Positions 33,396 to 42,803 of a stretch of 64,000 bases of DNA are shown here, one piece after another (position 1 is the stretch's first letter; each line of letters begins with the position of its first letter). The notes under the pieces are model-generated. The model was given only the letters and a program-made list of their open reading frames with translations. It had not been told where the DNA came from and ran no database searches. The position numbers and the translations under genes are program-made. This DNA comes from Actinomycetota bacterium (GTDB lineage: Bacteria > Actinomycetota > Nitriliruptoria > Nitriliruptorales > JAHWKO01): assembly GCA_019347675.1 (NCBI GenBank), contig JAHWKW010000001.1, positions 1 to 64,000 on the forward strand, given 5' to 3'.

Positions 33396-34681
33396 AGGAG
33401 GTGTGTCCGGCCGAAGCCTGAAACCCGGAGCTTGGCAAGTGGTCCCCCCGCGTGCTGGCCCGCCGCGACAGCCGGAGCATCCGTCTTTCCCGTCGCCCCC
33501 TGTGGGCGGAGCATGGCTGCGCCTCCTGGCGGTGGGGCAGGAGATCCCCCCGGCCCTGGAGGCAACTCGGGCGGTTCCACCCGTACGCTCGTGTCAGTGA
33601 GCGACTTCAGGAATGCCACCAGGGCTTTTTCTTCCTCTGGGCTGAGGTTGAGCGGCTGGATCAAAGGGGACTTGTTGTCGGCGTCGCCGCCACCGCGGTT
33701 GTAGAAGGCGACGACCTCCTCAAGCGTGGGGAAGACACCGTCGTGCATGTACGGACCCGTGAGCTCGGTGTTGCGCAGCGTGGGGGTCTTGAAGGCCCCG
33801 AGTTCCTGCGGGTCACCTGTGACCTCGAACCGACCGAGGTCGGCCGGGACGCGCCGTCCCCTCGGGATCAGGCCCTCAGCGCGCTGCTGGCTCGCCGCCA
33901 CGTCGGCGAGCTTCGGCCCGACCTCTGGGACCCCCAGAACATGGAAGCTGTAATCCGTGAAGTGCGGGGCGGCATGGCAGCTGACGCAAGCAGCCTTGTC
34001 GTTGAAAAGTCTCATCCCCTCCTGAGCTTCCATCGAGAGCGCCGTCTGGTCACCCGCCTGGAAGCGGTCGAAAGGGGAGTTGGCCGTCACGATCGTCCGC
34101 TCGAAGGCGGCGATGGCCCGAATGATCCGGGTGAACGTAATCTCTTCACTCCCGAAGGCTTTGCCGAACAACTCCGGATACTGCGGAATGGCCTTCAGTT
34201 CCTCGATCAGCTCGGGGATCGGTTGAGCCATCTCCACATCGGCCGGGATCGGCTTGGCCGCCTGCTCCTCCAAGCTGGCGACCCGGCCGTCCCAAAACAG
34301 GAAGTCGGCGAACGCCGCGTTCCAGATGGTTGGGGAATTGCGCCCCAGCTCTCCCTTCGGCCCACTGTTGCGGGGAACGCCGTCGCTGAAGCCGTTGTCG
34401 GGTGAGTGACACGTCGCGCAAGCCATCTGGTTGTTCCCAGACAGACGGGGATCGAAGAACAGCATCTTCCCGAGCTCGACCTTCTCGGGAGTCTGGGGGT
34501 TGCCGGGCGGGATGGGGATGGCACCCAGCACGCTCTCGACGGTGCCGACCTCTGCCTGGTCCTCCGGAGCAGTCGCCTTCGGTTCCTCTCCGCCGTTCGT
34601 GCAGCTCCAAGCGACCAGGGTAATGCCAGCCAGAACCAGCCCCCACTCGCCAAGCTTCTTCAAGACACCGGTCGTCTTCAC
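33383..34681 (-). CDS. Di-haem cytochrome c peroxidase / MauG family protein
   Basis: The 432-residue product has an N-terminal hydrophobic export signal (WGLVLAGITLVAWSC, perhaps a lipoprotein). Two haem-binding motifs follow: ACATCHSPDNG near residue 89 and CVSCHAAPHF near 233. FFDPRLSGNN, RNSPTIWN and GAFKTPTLRN are typical of bacterial di-haem peroxidases. These enzymes reduce H2O2 or oxidise protein-bound substrates outside the cell membrane. The last 60 residues are Pro/Ala/Gly-rich and unlike the family. Flanked by a broken kinase and non-coding DNA, it may have arrived alone. Confidence 0.85.
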   Translation of the reverse strand: MKTTGVLKKLGEWGLVLAGITLVAWSCTNGGEEPKATAPEDQAEVGTVESVLGAIPIPPGNPQTPEKVELGKMLFFDPRLSGNNQMACATCHSPDNGFSDGVPRNSGPKGELGRNSPTIWNAAFADFLFWDGRVASLEEQAAKPIPADVEMAQPIPELIEELKAIPQYPELFGKAFGSEEITFTRIIRAIAAFERTIVTANSPFDRFQAGDQTALSMEAQEGMRLFNDKAACVSCHAAPHFTDYSFHVLGVPEVGPKLADVAASQQRAEGLIPRGRRVPADLGRFEVTGDPQELGAFKTPTLRNTELTGPYMHDGVFPTLEEVVAFYNRGGGDADNKSPLIQPLNLSPEEEKALVAFLKSLTDTSVRVEPPELPPGPGGSPAPPPGGAAMLRPQGATGKTDAPAVAAGQHAGGPLAKLRVSGFGRTHLLLSR

Positions 34682-35297
34682 CGTCTAAGACTTTCTGTCG
34701 ACGGGACTTGGCAAGCACGCTCTACACGCGTCGCGCGGCAAAGAGGACGCCTCCTTAAGCTGCCATGGCATCGAGGCGCACCCGTCCGCCAACCTGTCAC
34801 GGTCAACCGCGGGACTACTCGAGCGGGAGGTCCTCGAGGCCGATCTCCGATGCAGTGCCCGGGGACCCTGTCCTCTGCCCCATGCCCCCCGTGCTGACCA
34901 TGAGCCGCAACAGGGAACTCGACGGGAATGAAGTCGTTGGGGCCCAATGTCGCCGTTGTGTCCATTGACGCGATCGTTGGCAAGGTCCTCGCCACAGGCG
35001 TGATTATCAGTGCGTCGGCGACGATCCACTGGCAATGCCATCTGACCGACGCTGCACTTCTTCGAAGATCCGCGTGCCATACGGAAGATGGAAGGGGTCC
35101 GTGAGGCCCACCCGCCTGACCGAGCTCTCCGAGAGCTTGCTTCACCGTCATCGAGCAGGCGTCCCCGAGCGTGGCCGCCCCCTCCCTCAGCTGTAACCAC
35201 GCACACGCTCCGCCGTTTGGTTCGGCTTACCGCCGAACTATCCGAGAAGCGGACGACCCACCACCTGCAGGACTCTAACGTTGCACCAGATGCCTGT
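34682..35297. other. About 615 bp, no supported gene
   Basis: Minus-strand frames include a stretch reading MDTTATLGPNDFIPVEFPV near 34910-34970, which looks protein-like, but it has no recognisable domain and is followed by low-complexity sequence. I treat the region as decayed coding DNA between the peroxidase gene and the insertion element. Confidence 0.35.
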
Positions 35298-36988
35298 CTA
35301 GCCCCAATCCTTCAATAGGCCGCTCGGGTGGCGTTCTGAGCATTGAGGGTGGCCGGTGAGGACGGCGTGGCCGGGTTTGGGGGTCTCGGGGGAGGGTCGG
35401 GGCGCCGTTTGGTCCGACGACGGGTGCTTGTTCGCCGACCATTTCGCGGTGTCGAAGTGGTGTGCAGCGTGAGGTGGGCGGGCGAGGCCCGCCATGGCCG
35501 CAAGCGGGCCGGGTCAGCCGGGGGCGGGTTGGAGGGCGGCCAGCCGGTGGTAGGCGCCGAGCAGTTGGGGGCTCCAGGGCCAGTTGTCGGCCAGCCGCAG
35601 CCAGGTCTGGCGTGATCGCCGGGCGACGCGTGCGGCGGCGTGGAGGATGGTGTGGCGCAGCCGTCGGGGTTCGGCCACGGCCAGCTCACCCTCGAGCAGC
35701 AGGGTCTGGGTGGCGGCCAGCAGCAGCGCGGCGACGAGCATCAGCTGCAGCCAGGCCGCGTTGGACGTGAACCGGGCGAACGGGAAGCGTGACTGGCCGA
35801 TGTCCTTGAGGTTCTTGATGCGGTTCTCGACCTGGGCGTGGGCACGGTGGCGGGCCTCGAGCAGCGTCGGGTCACCGGTCTGGTTGGTCACGATGACCTG
35901 GTGCCGCCAGCCGTCGTGGTCCCACAGCTTGAGCTGCGCGCCCGGGTGGGGCCGCTCACGACGCACGATCACCCGGGTGCCTTCTGGCATCCAGTCGGGG
36001 ACGGCCTCGAGCTCGGCGACCTGCGCACCTTTGCGGGGACGGCCGTCACCGTCGAGCGCCGGACGCCAGTCGTCGTGCCCCAAGCGGTGGATGTGGCCGT
36101 CGAACGCCTCGTTGGCGGGCATCCCGATCGAGAAGGCCAGGTTGCGCCCGTGGAGCCCGCCGATGACCTTGTGCGAGTAGCCGGCGATGTCGGTGCGCAC
36201 CACGATTTGGTGCACCACCTCGCCAGGATCGTCACCGTCGCGGTGGCCTGCCTGCCACTGGTCGGGCAGTGCGGCGATCGCGTCGTCGATGACCTGCAGC
36301 TGGTCGGTGGCGTTGTTGGCGTTGGCGTTGCCCGGCCGCAGCCGGCCTGCCAGCGGCACCCCGACCGGTTCGGCGAATACGAACAGCGGGTGGAACCCGA
36401 ACCCGCCCTTGAAGTGCGGCGCGGCGCCCTCCTTGTTCTCCGAGTGGACCTCGAACACCGACGCGTCCACATCCAAGATCAGCTCGCCGGGGTCGAGGCG
36501 GTCCAACAGCGACGCGGTCACGTTCGCCCGCGCCGATCGCAGCTCGTCGCGGACCTCGTCGTCGATGGCGTCGACGACTCGCCACACCGTCGCGTCCGAG
36601 GCGACCTGCCCGAACAGGCTCGGCTGGTTGCGCAGCACCGCGACGTCCGAGATGCACCGGCCGCCGGCCGCTAGCGTCATCGCGATCTGGGTCAGCACCC
36701 GGCCCCGGTCGTGCCGGGAACGGCGCTGCACCGTTGTCGACATCGCCGCCGACAGCGCCGAAGGGATCCCGAGTTTCTGGGCCAGACCACCCACAAGGTG
36801 GGTACCGACCTGCGAGGCGATCTGGCGTCCGCCGTCGGCTACTCGAACCCGCTCCACCACACTGGTAGCGTTCATCAACGAGGTGCCCTCCGCCCGCGGC
36901 TCTGGTTCTTCAGACAAACCACAGTCTCGCGGCGCTGGAGGGCACTTTCACGTATCTCGCGCAGCCCCTACTGCAAGATCACGGCTAG
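35298..36988 (-). mobile_element. IS1380-family insertion sequence
   Basis: A single transposase gene is flanked by imperfect terminal inverted repeats. The left end (plus strand) starts CTAGCCCCAATCCTTCAATA, and the right end read on the minus strand starts CTAGCCGTGATCTTGCAGTA; about two thirds of positions agree. I see no matching 4-bp target duplication (CTGT versus GAGG). The right end interrupts the 3' end of the GIY-YIG-like gene. Confidence 0.75.
35514..36875 (-). CDS. IS1380-family DDE transposase
   Basis: The 453-residue product shows IS1380 features: QIAMTLAAGGRCISDVAVL, GELILDVDASVFEVHSENK with the first catalytic Asp, KGGFGFHPLFVFA, RTDIAGYSHKV and a late HAQVENRIKNLKD with the probable catalytic Glu. 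I chose the ATG at 36875, which follows a GGAGGG site; an upstream in-frame start would add 14 residues. The gene looks intact, so the element may be mobile. Confidence 0.9.
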   Translation of the reverse strand: MNATSVVERVRVADGGRQIASQVGTHLVGGLAQKLGIPSALSAAMSTTVQRRSRHDRGRVLTQIAMTLAAGGRCISDVAVLRNQPSLFGQVASDATVWRVVDAIDDEVRDELRSARANVTASLLDRLDPGELILDVDASVFEVHSENKEGAAPHFKGGFGFHPLFVFAEPVGVPLAGRLRPGNANANNATDQLQVIDDAIAALPDQWQAGHRDGDDPGEVVHQIVVRTDIAGYSHKVIGGLHGRNLAFSIGMPANEAFDGHIHRLGHDDWRPALDGDGRPRKGAQVAELEAVPDWMPEGTRVIVRRERPHPGAQLKLWDHDGWRHQVIVTNQTGDPTLLEARHRAHAQVENRIKNLKDIGQSRFPFARFTSNAAWLQLMLVAALLLAATQTLLLEGELAVAEPRRLRHTILHAAARVARRSRQTWLRLADNWPWSPQLLGAYHRLAALQPAPG

Positions 36989-37550
36989 GAGGGTCCATGG
37001 GTTCGCGGTCGAAGTTGCTGAGGAGAGATATGCAGCCACTCTCGATCGCTGCGCGGGACCCGCGGTCCGGCACGGCGACATGGACCACGCTCATAGCTCC
37101 GATGTGCCGGCTGACCGCCCTCTCGAGCTGCATTTCCTTGTCTCGGACGTCTCGCGGTGCGCTCGATCCGCTGGCCCAGGACGTCGCAGCCTCCGGGTAG
37201 CCGTCGCGCTGGATCAGCGCCGTCCCGACGTGGAGCCGGAAGACCGATCCGCGATGGTTCCCCCCGCCGGGGTTGCGGCCCCCTACACGGCCTTTGTGTG
37301 CTCGGAGGCGGGTCCAGAGCCTCGTCTTCGACGATTCGCTGAGGGCGTGGGTACCGACGCGCACGACGCGGGGCGTCTCACCATCCTCTCGCAGCTCGCC
37401 CGACTCGAAGAAGAAGTAGACACCGTGAGTTGGCCATCCGTCCCGACCCGTCGCCTCCCCGAGAAGACGAGGTCCGCCGTGTAAGGTGGCCGCAGCGTGC
37501 AGGAGCGAGTACAGCTCGTTGAGGGTGTTGAATCGCTCCGTCAGCTCCAC
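36948..37550 (-). pseudogene. GIY-YIG-like protein truncated by the insertion sequence
   Basis: The product starts VELTERFNTLNELYSLL and has HGVYFFFESGE, then RVVRVGTHAL and LWTRLRAHKG, which resembles a degenerate GIY-YIG nuclease core. Its last native residues are about SNFDREPMDPP; after 36988 the frame reads into the insertion element and stops at 36948. The GTG start overlaps the stop of the DUF6884-like gene, so it was the last gene of a three-gene operon. Nuclease activity is uncertain because the usual GIY...YIG residues are altered. Confidence 0.6.
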
Positions 37551-38298
37551 GCCCCGCTCCTCCGGAACCGAACCCGTTCGGCGCCGAGTTTTACCCGCGA
37601 CGTCTCCCAACCCGCGGCGAGCCATCCCCGAGCGTGGCTGTGACTTCCGCTGCCGTCGTTCGCCCACCAAGCGGAGTACTCCCTGGCACTCCGCGGAAGC
37701 GGGCTGCCGCGGATGTGCTCGATGTCCGACAACCTCGCGTCCCACCTCTCGTCGGCACGCGACGAGAGGTGGTCGAACACCGGCCGATACTTGCCGCGCG
37801 GCGGAGCGTACGTGCGACCGACGGAGCCAGGCTCTCCCCTGCGGCTACCGCGCCGCTCACGTGACGAGATTGCCACGTCCGGCCCACCGGCGTAGTGGGA
37901 GAGCTTCCGTCCCATCGACATGCCCTCCGTGGGGACGACGACTTCGGCACCCGCATCTTCGACTCCTCGCCTGAGTCCGTGGCCGTAGAACGCCTTCCCG
38001 GCGTGGATCTCGAACGTGTGCATACCGAGTCACCCAACTTGTCGCCGAGTGCACTCAGGACCGCAGCCCTCCATTCCCGTCGACGGCGCCGCGACACCGT
38101 CGCGAGAGTCCGGTCGTACGGCTCAGTCACCGTGTCCGGATCCAACAGCCCATGCTCGGCCGACAGGATGAACCACAGGTTGCAACCGGACTCGACGGCT
38201 CGACGTGCTCCCGTGAACACCGGCGAGGTGTAGAGCTCCTTCGCCGGTGACGGCGGGCTCCGCTTCGACTTCACGCACCCCACCAAGCCGATACGCAC
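37541..38298 (-). pseudogene. DUF6884/YaaA-like protein with a frameshift
   Basis: From the GTG at 38298 (preceded by GGGGAGG) the product reads VRIGLVGCVKSKR, ELYTSPVFTGARR and WFILSAEHGLLDPD, which matches YaaA/DUF6884-like proteins. Near 38010-38025 the frame must change to continue as FEIHAGKAFYGHGLRRGV and onward to a C-terminal domain (KYRPVFDHL, AREYSAWWAND) that ends at 37541. One base gained or lost explains the break, unless these are two overlapping genes. It starts 22 bases after the STAND NTPase gene and overlaps the GIY-YIG-like gene. Confidence 0.65.
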
Positions 38299-38320
38299 GC
38301 CCAAACCTCCCCGCCTGGTC

Positions 38321-40927
38321 TTACGACCTCAAGCGCTCCGCCAGGTTCTGGCAGTGCCTGTTAGCTGCATCGAGTTTTAGGCCCATCTCCGCGTAGCGCA
38401 ACGCCCCTGCGGTGTCTTTCAGATGCATGTGCAGCCACGCCAGTCGCGACAGGTCCGTGGCGTCGGCCTCCGAGCGCCTCAGGACGAACACGTCACGCAA
38501 GCGTTCAGCGATGATGCGCTTCTCGTCCGTGTCGACGCTCAGCTGGCCCTCCGCGAGCAGCTGGTTCAAGCGGTTAGCAGCCGCGCTGACGTCAGTGATC
38601 GTCGCATCTGGCCGCTGTGCCAACTCAAGGCGTGCCTGGACTTCTCCGAGAGGGTCACCGGCTCGCTCCTTTAGCGCCGTGAGCTTCCTCCACGCCATCA
38701 CGTCTCCCGGGCGGTCCTCGATGTACCTCTCGACTTGCTGGACGGCTCGTTTGAGACCTTGTGGACGGGGGAGTTGCTGCAGATAGAGATCTGCGAGGTG
38801 GAGGCGTGCCGGGGCGTACTTGCCTGAGACGTACCGAAGTACCGGCTGTACATCGTCCAGCGATTCCCCGGCCTCCAGCTTCTGAGCTATCGATGACATG
38901 AGCCGTTCGACTCGTGGCTCGACACCTCTCTCGGAGTGAATCGTCTTCGATGCGCCGAAGAGTCGAATGATCTGCGTGTCCGCCTCGATAGCCGTCTTGT
39001 AGGGGTGAACCGTTAACTTTCGTCTGCCGAACACGGCAGCGGCGAGCGGCACACTGATTACTTCCTCCCCGTCTACCGGCGATGACGCGACCTCAATCAG
39101 CGAGGCCCTCTGGAGCGTCCTGAGGGCATGTGCGACATCTATACGTTCCTGGTTCTCCGGCCGAAGGACTGCCGCCTCCAGCGCCAGGCGAGGCACGTTC
39201 GACCTCCAGTTGCTCAACGTCAGGAAGACTCGCTGGACGGGGGCGGCAAGCGCCTCGAACGTCCGCTCAAAGAGAGCATCGAGCAGTTCCTCCTTGCTCG
39301 CCATGATCCGCTCGACATCAACACGATGCCCAGCGGTGGCAGCTTCGCCCAGCAGAACCTTTACGACGTAGGGGTGACCGTCGCTTTCTTCATAAACCGC
39401 GGCCAAGTAATCCTCTATGAGTAGCTGACCTATCCCTAGCCGGGTCCCCGTGGCCTGTGCGAGCTCGCGGAACTCGGGCTCCTCCATTCCGCGAACCTCG
39501 ACCGGGTAATCCGACTTGTACTCGCTCTGACGCGTCGTTATGAGGACCTTGTTCGGAAGACGAATCGCCGTATCGAGGAAGTGGTAGAGCTCGCTCTTCT
39601 CCTGCACCGTTTCAAAGTTGTCAAGGACGAAGAGCGCGGGACCACCGAGCCGATCCGTGCCGGAGAGACACTCGCGAAGGTAGTCTTGGGCAGAATCCCA
39701 CGTGCCATCCGGCATGGCCTCGATCACCGAGACGAAGTCCTCGGCGACCTCCGAGATTGTAAGCACTTGAGGTCGCACGACACGGGGGCCGTGTTCCAGA
39801 AGATCAATGTCACGCGCGCTGAACCACAGGATGAACTCGTACGTCTCGGTCGCCGTACCTAGGTCGTGCAGCACTTGCAGTGCCAGCGAGGTCTTGCCGA
39901 TGCCGCCTCGACCGAGCAACGTGACCATGGGGTGGCGATGTTCATTCTCGAGAACCTCCCGCAGTTCTTGCTCAAGCCGGGGGCGCCGCACGTAATCAGG
40001 GCGGGGCGGCGGCAGCGTGGCGAAGGTGTTGCCCACCACGTCAAGGTTCGGCGGCGGAGCGGTCTCGCTCGTGGGTCGGGCACTCGGGGGTGTCTTCCAA
40101 CGGCTTGTGTCAAGGGCAACACGATCGTCCGAGTGGTACGAGAGCCCCTCACATGTGTTCCCGCTGCACTTCCCGTTCGCTACGTAGATGTCCCTGATGT
40201 CGACGTCCGTCGTTATGAGGTTCACGGGGCGTGGCGCATCCCAATAGATGTAGATCCCATCCCGGTAGTTATAGTCCGGGGATGACTTGAGGTGGGCGAG
40301 AGCGCTCGCATCGCCACCCAACTCGATGACTCGGAACTTGCCGGACAAGTTCTGATGCAAATACACCCAAGGACGACGGAAGAGCTCTAGCTCATCGGTG
40401 ATTGCCGTTAGGCTCGCCTGCAGCGGTCGGGCCGCCTTGGAACACGCTGCAGCCAGGGGAGCCCCATGCCCGCGCGTCGCGTTGCGCAGCCTCGCGAAGC
40501 TGTCCAACCAGCGCCTCAATGAAACCTTGCCTTGGGACGGTTCGACCTTCTCGAACTCACCTAGAGCCGACTCCAGGGCGGTGACGCAACTTCGCTGCCA
40601 GGCCCCGGAGTCCTCAGCGAACCCCTGCGTGAGCTGAGCCCGGACGGTGCGACTCTCGTACAGAGCTACGGCCGCGGCAGGACCTTGCAGCACTTCGTGG
40701 AGAACCTTGACCCAGGACCCGATGGAGTCTGCACGCACGAGTTCGTGCTCAAGGGCGTAACGGTGCTGCTGCCGCTCGCCCGGCACGGAACTCAGTAGTC
40801 CGAGAGCGATTAGCTTCGTTGCTAGCTCGCCCAGATAGAGCAACTCGTAGAAGTAGGCGGTATCCGAGTCGCCTCTGGCCTTCTCGACGCGGTCCCAGCT
40901 GCGCGCGATCGGTATGAACTCCCCCAC
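38321..40927 (-). CDS. HEPN-STAND NTPase-TPR protein, probable anti-phage sensor
   Basis: The 868-residue product has an N-terminal helical domain (1-190) with LRNATRGHG at 147-155, the R-N-x4-H motif of HEPN RNases. A middle segment (200-290) is unrecognised. A STAND/NB-ARC NTPase follows: Walker A GRGGIGKT (339-346), Walker B ALFVLDNF (431-438), VLITTRQ (461-467) and a winged-helix region. The C-terminal third is helical and TPR-like (AWRKLTALKERAGDP, ALRYAEMGL). STAND proteins oligomerise on ligand binding; fused HEPN domains usually cut RNA. This fits NLR-like immune proteins such as Avs relatives, though I do not place it in a named type. Confidence 0.8.
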   Translation of the reverse strand: MGEFIPIARSWDRVEKARGDSDTAYFYELLYLGELATKLIALGLLSSVPGERQQHRYALEHELVRADSIGSWVKVLHEVLQGPAAAVALYESRTVRAQLTQGFAEDSGAWQRSCVTALESALGEFEKVEPSQGKVSLRRWLDSFARLRNATRGHGAPLAAACSKAARPLQASLTAITDELELFRRPWVYLHQNLSGKFRVIELGGDASALAHLKSSPDYNYRDGIYIYWDAPRPVNLITTDVDIRDIYVANGKCSGNTCEGLSYHSDDRVALDTSRWKTPPSARPTSETAPPPNLDVVGNTFATLPPPRPDYVRRPRLEQELREVLENEHRHPMVTLLGRGGIGKTSLALQVLHDLGTATETYEFILWFSARDIDLLEHGPRVVRPQVLTISEVAEDFVSVIEAMPDGTWDSAQDYLRECLSGTDRLGGPALFVLDNFETVQEKSELYHFLDTAIRLPNKVLITTRQSEYKSDYPVEVRGMEEPEFRELAQATGTRLGIGQLLIEDYLAAVYEESDGHPYVVKVLLGEAATAGHRVDVERIMASKEELLDALFERTFEALAAPVQRVFLTLSNWRSNVPRLALEAAVLRPENQERIDVAHALRTLQRASLIEVASSPVDGEEVISVPLAAAVFGRRKLTVHPYKTAIEADTQIIRLFGASKTIHSERGVEPRVERLMSSIAQKLEAGESLDDVQPVLRYVSGKYAPARLHLADLYLQQLPRPQGLKRAVQQVERYIEDRPGDVMAWRKLTALKERAGDPLGEVQARLELAQRPDATITDVSAAANRLNQLLAEGQLSVDTDEKRIIAERLRDVFVLRRSEADATDLSRLAWLHMHLKDTAGALRYAEMGLKLDAANRHCQNLAERLRS

Positions 40928-41059
40928 CTCTAGTCTCCCTTGGCGAAACGCCGATGCGGTCCAGCATGATCCAGTCCCACTGCAAGCTCCAGCATGAACC
41001 TAGAGGTTCAGTGTGACGACGTCTCGCTGCCGAAGTCCGGCCGCGTCCCTGCGAGCGTG

Positions 41060-41491
41060 TTACAGCAACTCGGTTCCGTCGTGGGCGCGGATTGCTGTTT
41101 CTGGGGCAGCTCGGACAGCGTCGAGCATGCGGACGGCGTAGGCCTCGTCCATGCGTTGCGCAACCCCGTCCGCATCGAGCCACGCAACGGCCGTAACCTC
41201 ACTCGTCGGGGCCGGGTCCCCGTCAGCGAGCCGACACCGAAACATGAGTGCGACGACGCCGAGCTCCATGTTCTTGTAGACCCCCGTGAGACCATCGACC
41301 TCGATCTCGATACCGGTCTCCTCTCGGACCTCTCGTCGAAGGCCGTCCTCGATGGTCTCATCGAGTTCGAGGACCCCTCCGGGCGGCTCCCAGTGAGCGT
41401 TGTCGCGGCGCTGGATCGCTAGGACGCGCCCGTCGTCGCGGACCACGGCAGCCGCCACGCTGACCGAGTGCTTCGGCGTCTCCTCGCCCAC
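41060..41491 (-). CDS. Nudix hydrolase
   Basis: The 143-residue product has a complete Nudix box: GGVLELDETIEDGLRREVREETG with surrounding strands (AAAVVRDDGRVLAIQRRD). The box pattern G-x5-E-x7-R-E-x2-E-E-x-G is intact, so it should cleave a nucleoside diphosphate-linked compound. It is divergent from a GntR gene. In pSAM2-like integrative elements, a Nudix protein (Pif) and a GntR repressor (KorSA) accompany xis and int, so it may belong to the mobile element. Start is GTG. Confidence 0.88.
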   Translation of the reverse strand: MGEETPKHSVSVAAAVVRDDGRVLAIQRRDNAHWEPPGGVLELDETIEDGLRREVREETGIEIEVDGLTGVYKNMELGVVALMFRCRLADGDPAPTSEVTAVAWLDADGVAQRMDEAYAVRMLDAVRAAPETAIRAHDGTELL

Positions 41492-41515
41492 GAACGTCTC
41501 CGGGATGTATCGTCA

Positions 41516-41531
41516 ACTGGTCCAGACGAGT
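41516..41531. promoter_or_regulatory. Putative GntR operator
   Basis: ACTGGTCCAGACGAGT matches at 13 or more of 16 positions the ACTGGTCTAGACCA-type site bound by HutC-subfamily GntR repressors such as DasR. It lies 13 bases before the GntR start and upstream of the Nudix gene, so the regulator may control both. Confidence 0.45.
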
Positions 41532-41543
41532 GTAGGAGTAGCG

Positions 41544-42317
41544 GTGGCCGACCGTCTCGATCGGCGAAGCGACCGTCCGGCCTACCACCAGATCGCCGAC
41601 TGCCTGCGCTCCGACATCACCGAGAGTGTTCTCAAGCCTGGGAGCAAGATCCCGAGCGAGCGCTCCCTCATGGACAGGTATGACGCTGCCCGAGGCACGG
41701 TCCGTCAAGCTCTTGCTGTGCTGCGAACCGAGGGGCTCATCGAGGTGCACCACGGCAAGGGCGCGTTCGTCCGCGATCGTCCGCCGATCCGGCGACTGGC
41801 CCACGACCGGTTCGCGCGACGGCACCGAGAAGCAGGCCGGGCCGCGTTCCTCGCTGAGATGAAGAGCGAGGACCGCAAGCCGACGGTCGAGGTCGAGTAC
41901 GTCGGACCCGATTCCGCGCCATCGGAGATCGCGAGGATGCTGGGCGTGAAGAAGGGCGCCAAGATCCTCGTGCGAAGACGGCGGTACCTCGCTGACGGTG
42001 ATCCGGTCGAGATCGCGACGTCGTACCTCCCGTGGGACGTTGCCTCTGGCACTCCAATCGAGGAGGAGGACACCGGTCCCGGCGGCATCTACGCCCGTCT
42101 CGAGGATCTCGGGCACACACTGGTGAGCTTCACCGAGGAGGTCTCAGCGCGGATGCCACACCCGGAGGAAGCTCGGGCGTTGGACCTTCCCGCTGGCGTA
42201 CCGATCATGCGGGTCGTCCGACGTGCTGTGGCCGACGACGGCGCCGTCCTGGAAGTGTGCGACACGATCAAGGCCGCCGATCGGTACGTGTTGTCCTACG
42301 AGCTGCCCGCCGACTAG
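41544..42317 (+). CDS. GntR/HutC-family transcriptional regulator
   Basis: The 257-residue product has an N-terminal winged helix (PAYHQIADCLRSDI, PGSKIPSERSLMDRYDAARG, TVRQALAVLRTEGLIEVHHGKGAFV) and a C-terminal UTRA effector domain (RRRRYLADGDPVEIATSYLPWD). This is the HutC branch. Start is a GTG after TAGGAG. Divergent placement from the Nudix gene and proximity to xis/int recall KorSA of pSAM2, which represses element excision and replication. Whether it controls xis here is inference. Confidence 0.88.
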   Translation: MADRLDRRSDRPAYHQIADCLRSDITESVLKPGSKIPSERSLMDRYDAARGTVRQALAVLRTEGLIEVHHGKGAFVRDRPPIRRLAHDRFARRHREAGRAAFLAEMKSEDRKPTVEVEYVGPDSAPSEIARMLGVKKGAKILVRRRRYLADGDPVEIATSYLPWDVASGTPIEEEDTGPGGIYARLEDLGHTLVSFTEEVSARMPHPEEARALDLPAGVPIMRVVRRAVADDGAVLEVCDTIKAADRYVLSYELPAD

Positions 42318-42462
42318 CGCGTGGATTCAGGGTCCCGTTCGGCGGCGCCTCGGGCTTCGGGCACTTCCAGCCCGAGGTCCGCCCCGAGCTCTTCCGCACT
42401 CGCCGTCCGCCACCCTCTGTCACAGGCCGGCCGTAGCTTCAGGTTGACGGCGAAAGGGCCTC

Positions 42463-42743
42463 TTGATGAGTCGGGAACAGCTTCTCGATGTCCGCATCCG
42501 ATGCCGCTGCGGGGCGAACTCCCTGGCTGCGTGCGGGTCGAGCGACAAGTACCTCCAGAGCTGCGATGCACGCCATCCGGTGGTCGTCGTGGCCAAGACC
42601 CTCGGATCCGATGTCCCCGGTGCAACCACGTGTGCTTCCAGAGCTACGAACGCCTTGAGAAGGTGGCCAACGAAGTGGTCCGGGCTCCCGGGTGGGGGCA
42701 CTACAAGGCCGATGGATTCGTCCCCATCCCGTGCGCGGGGTGA
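42463..42743 (+). pseudogene. Possible frameshifted zinc-ribbon protein
   Basis: One frame begins MSREQLLDVRIRCRCGANSL with Cys pairs; another, ending at 42743, contains IRCPRCNHVCFQSY and VVRAPGWGHYKADGFVPI. Joined by a frameshift near 42590 they would make a small Cys-rich protein. I do not recognise a family, and the segment may be non-coding. It occupies most of the 490-bp gap between the GntR and DUF4062 genes. Confidence 0.3.
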
Positions 42744-42803
42744 CCCGTTTTCGATCGCGCATCCCCGCGACGATTTGCGTCACGGTCACTCGGAGAAACG
42801 CGC

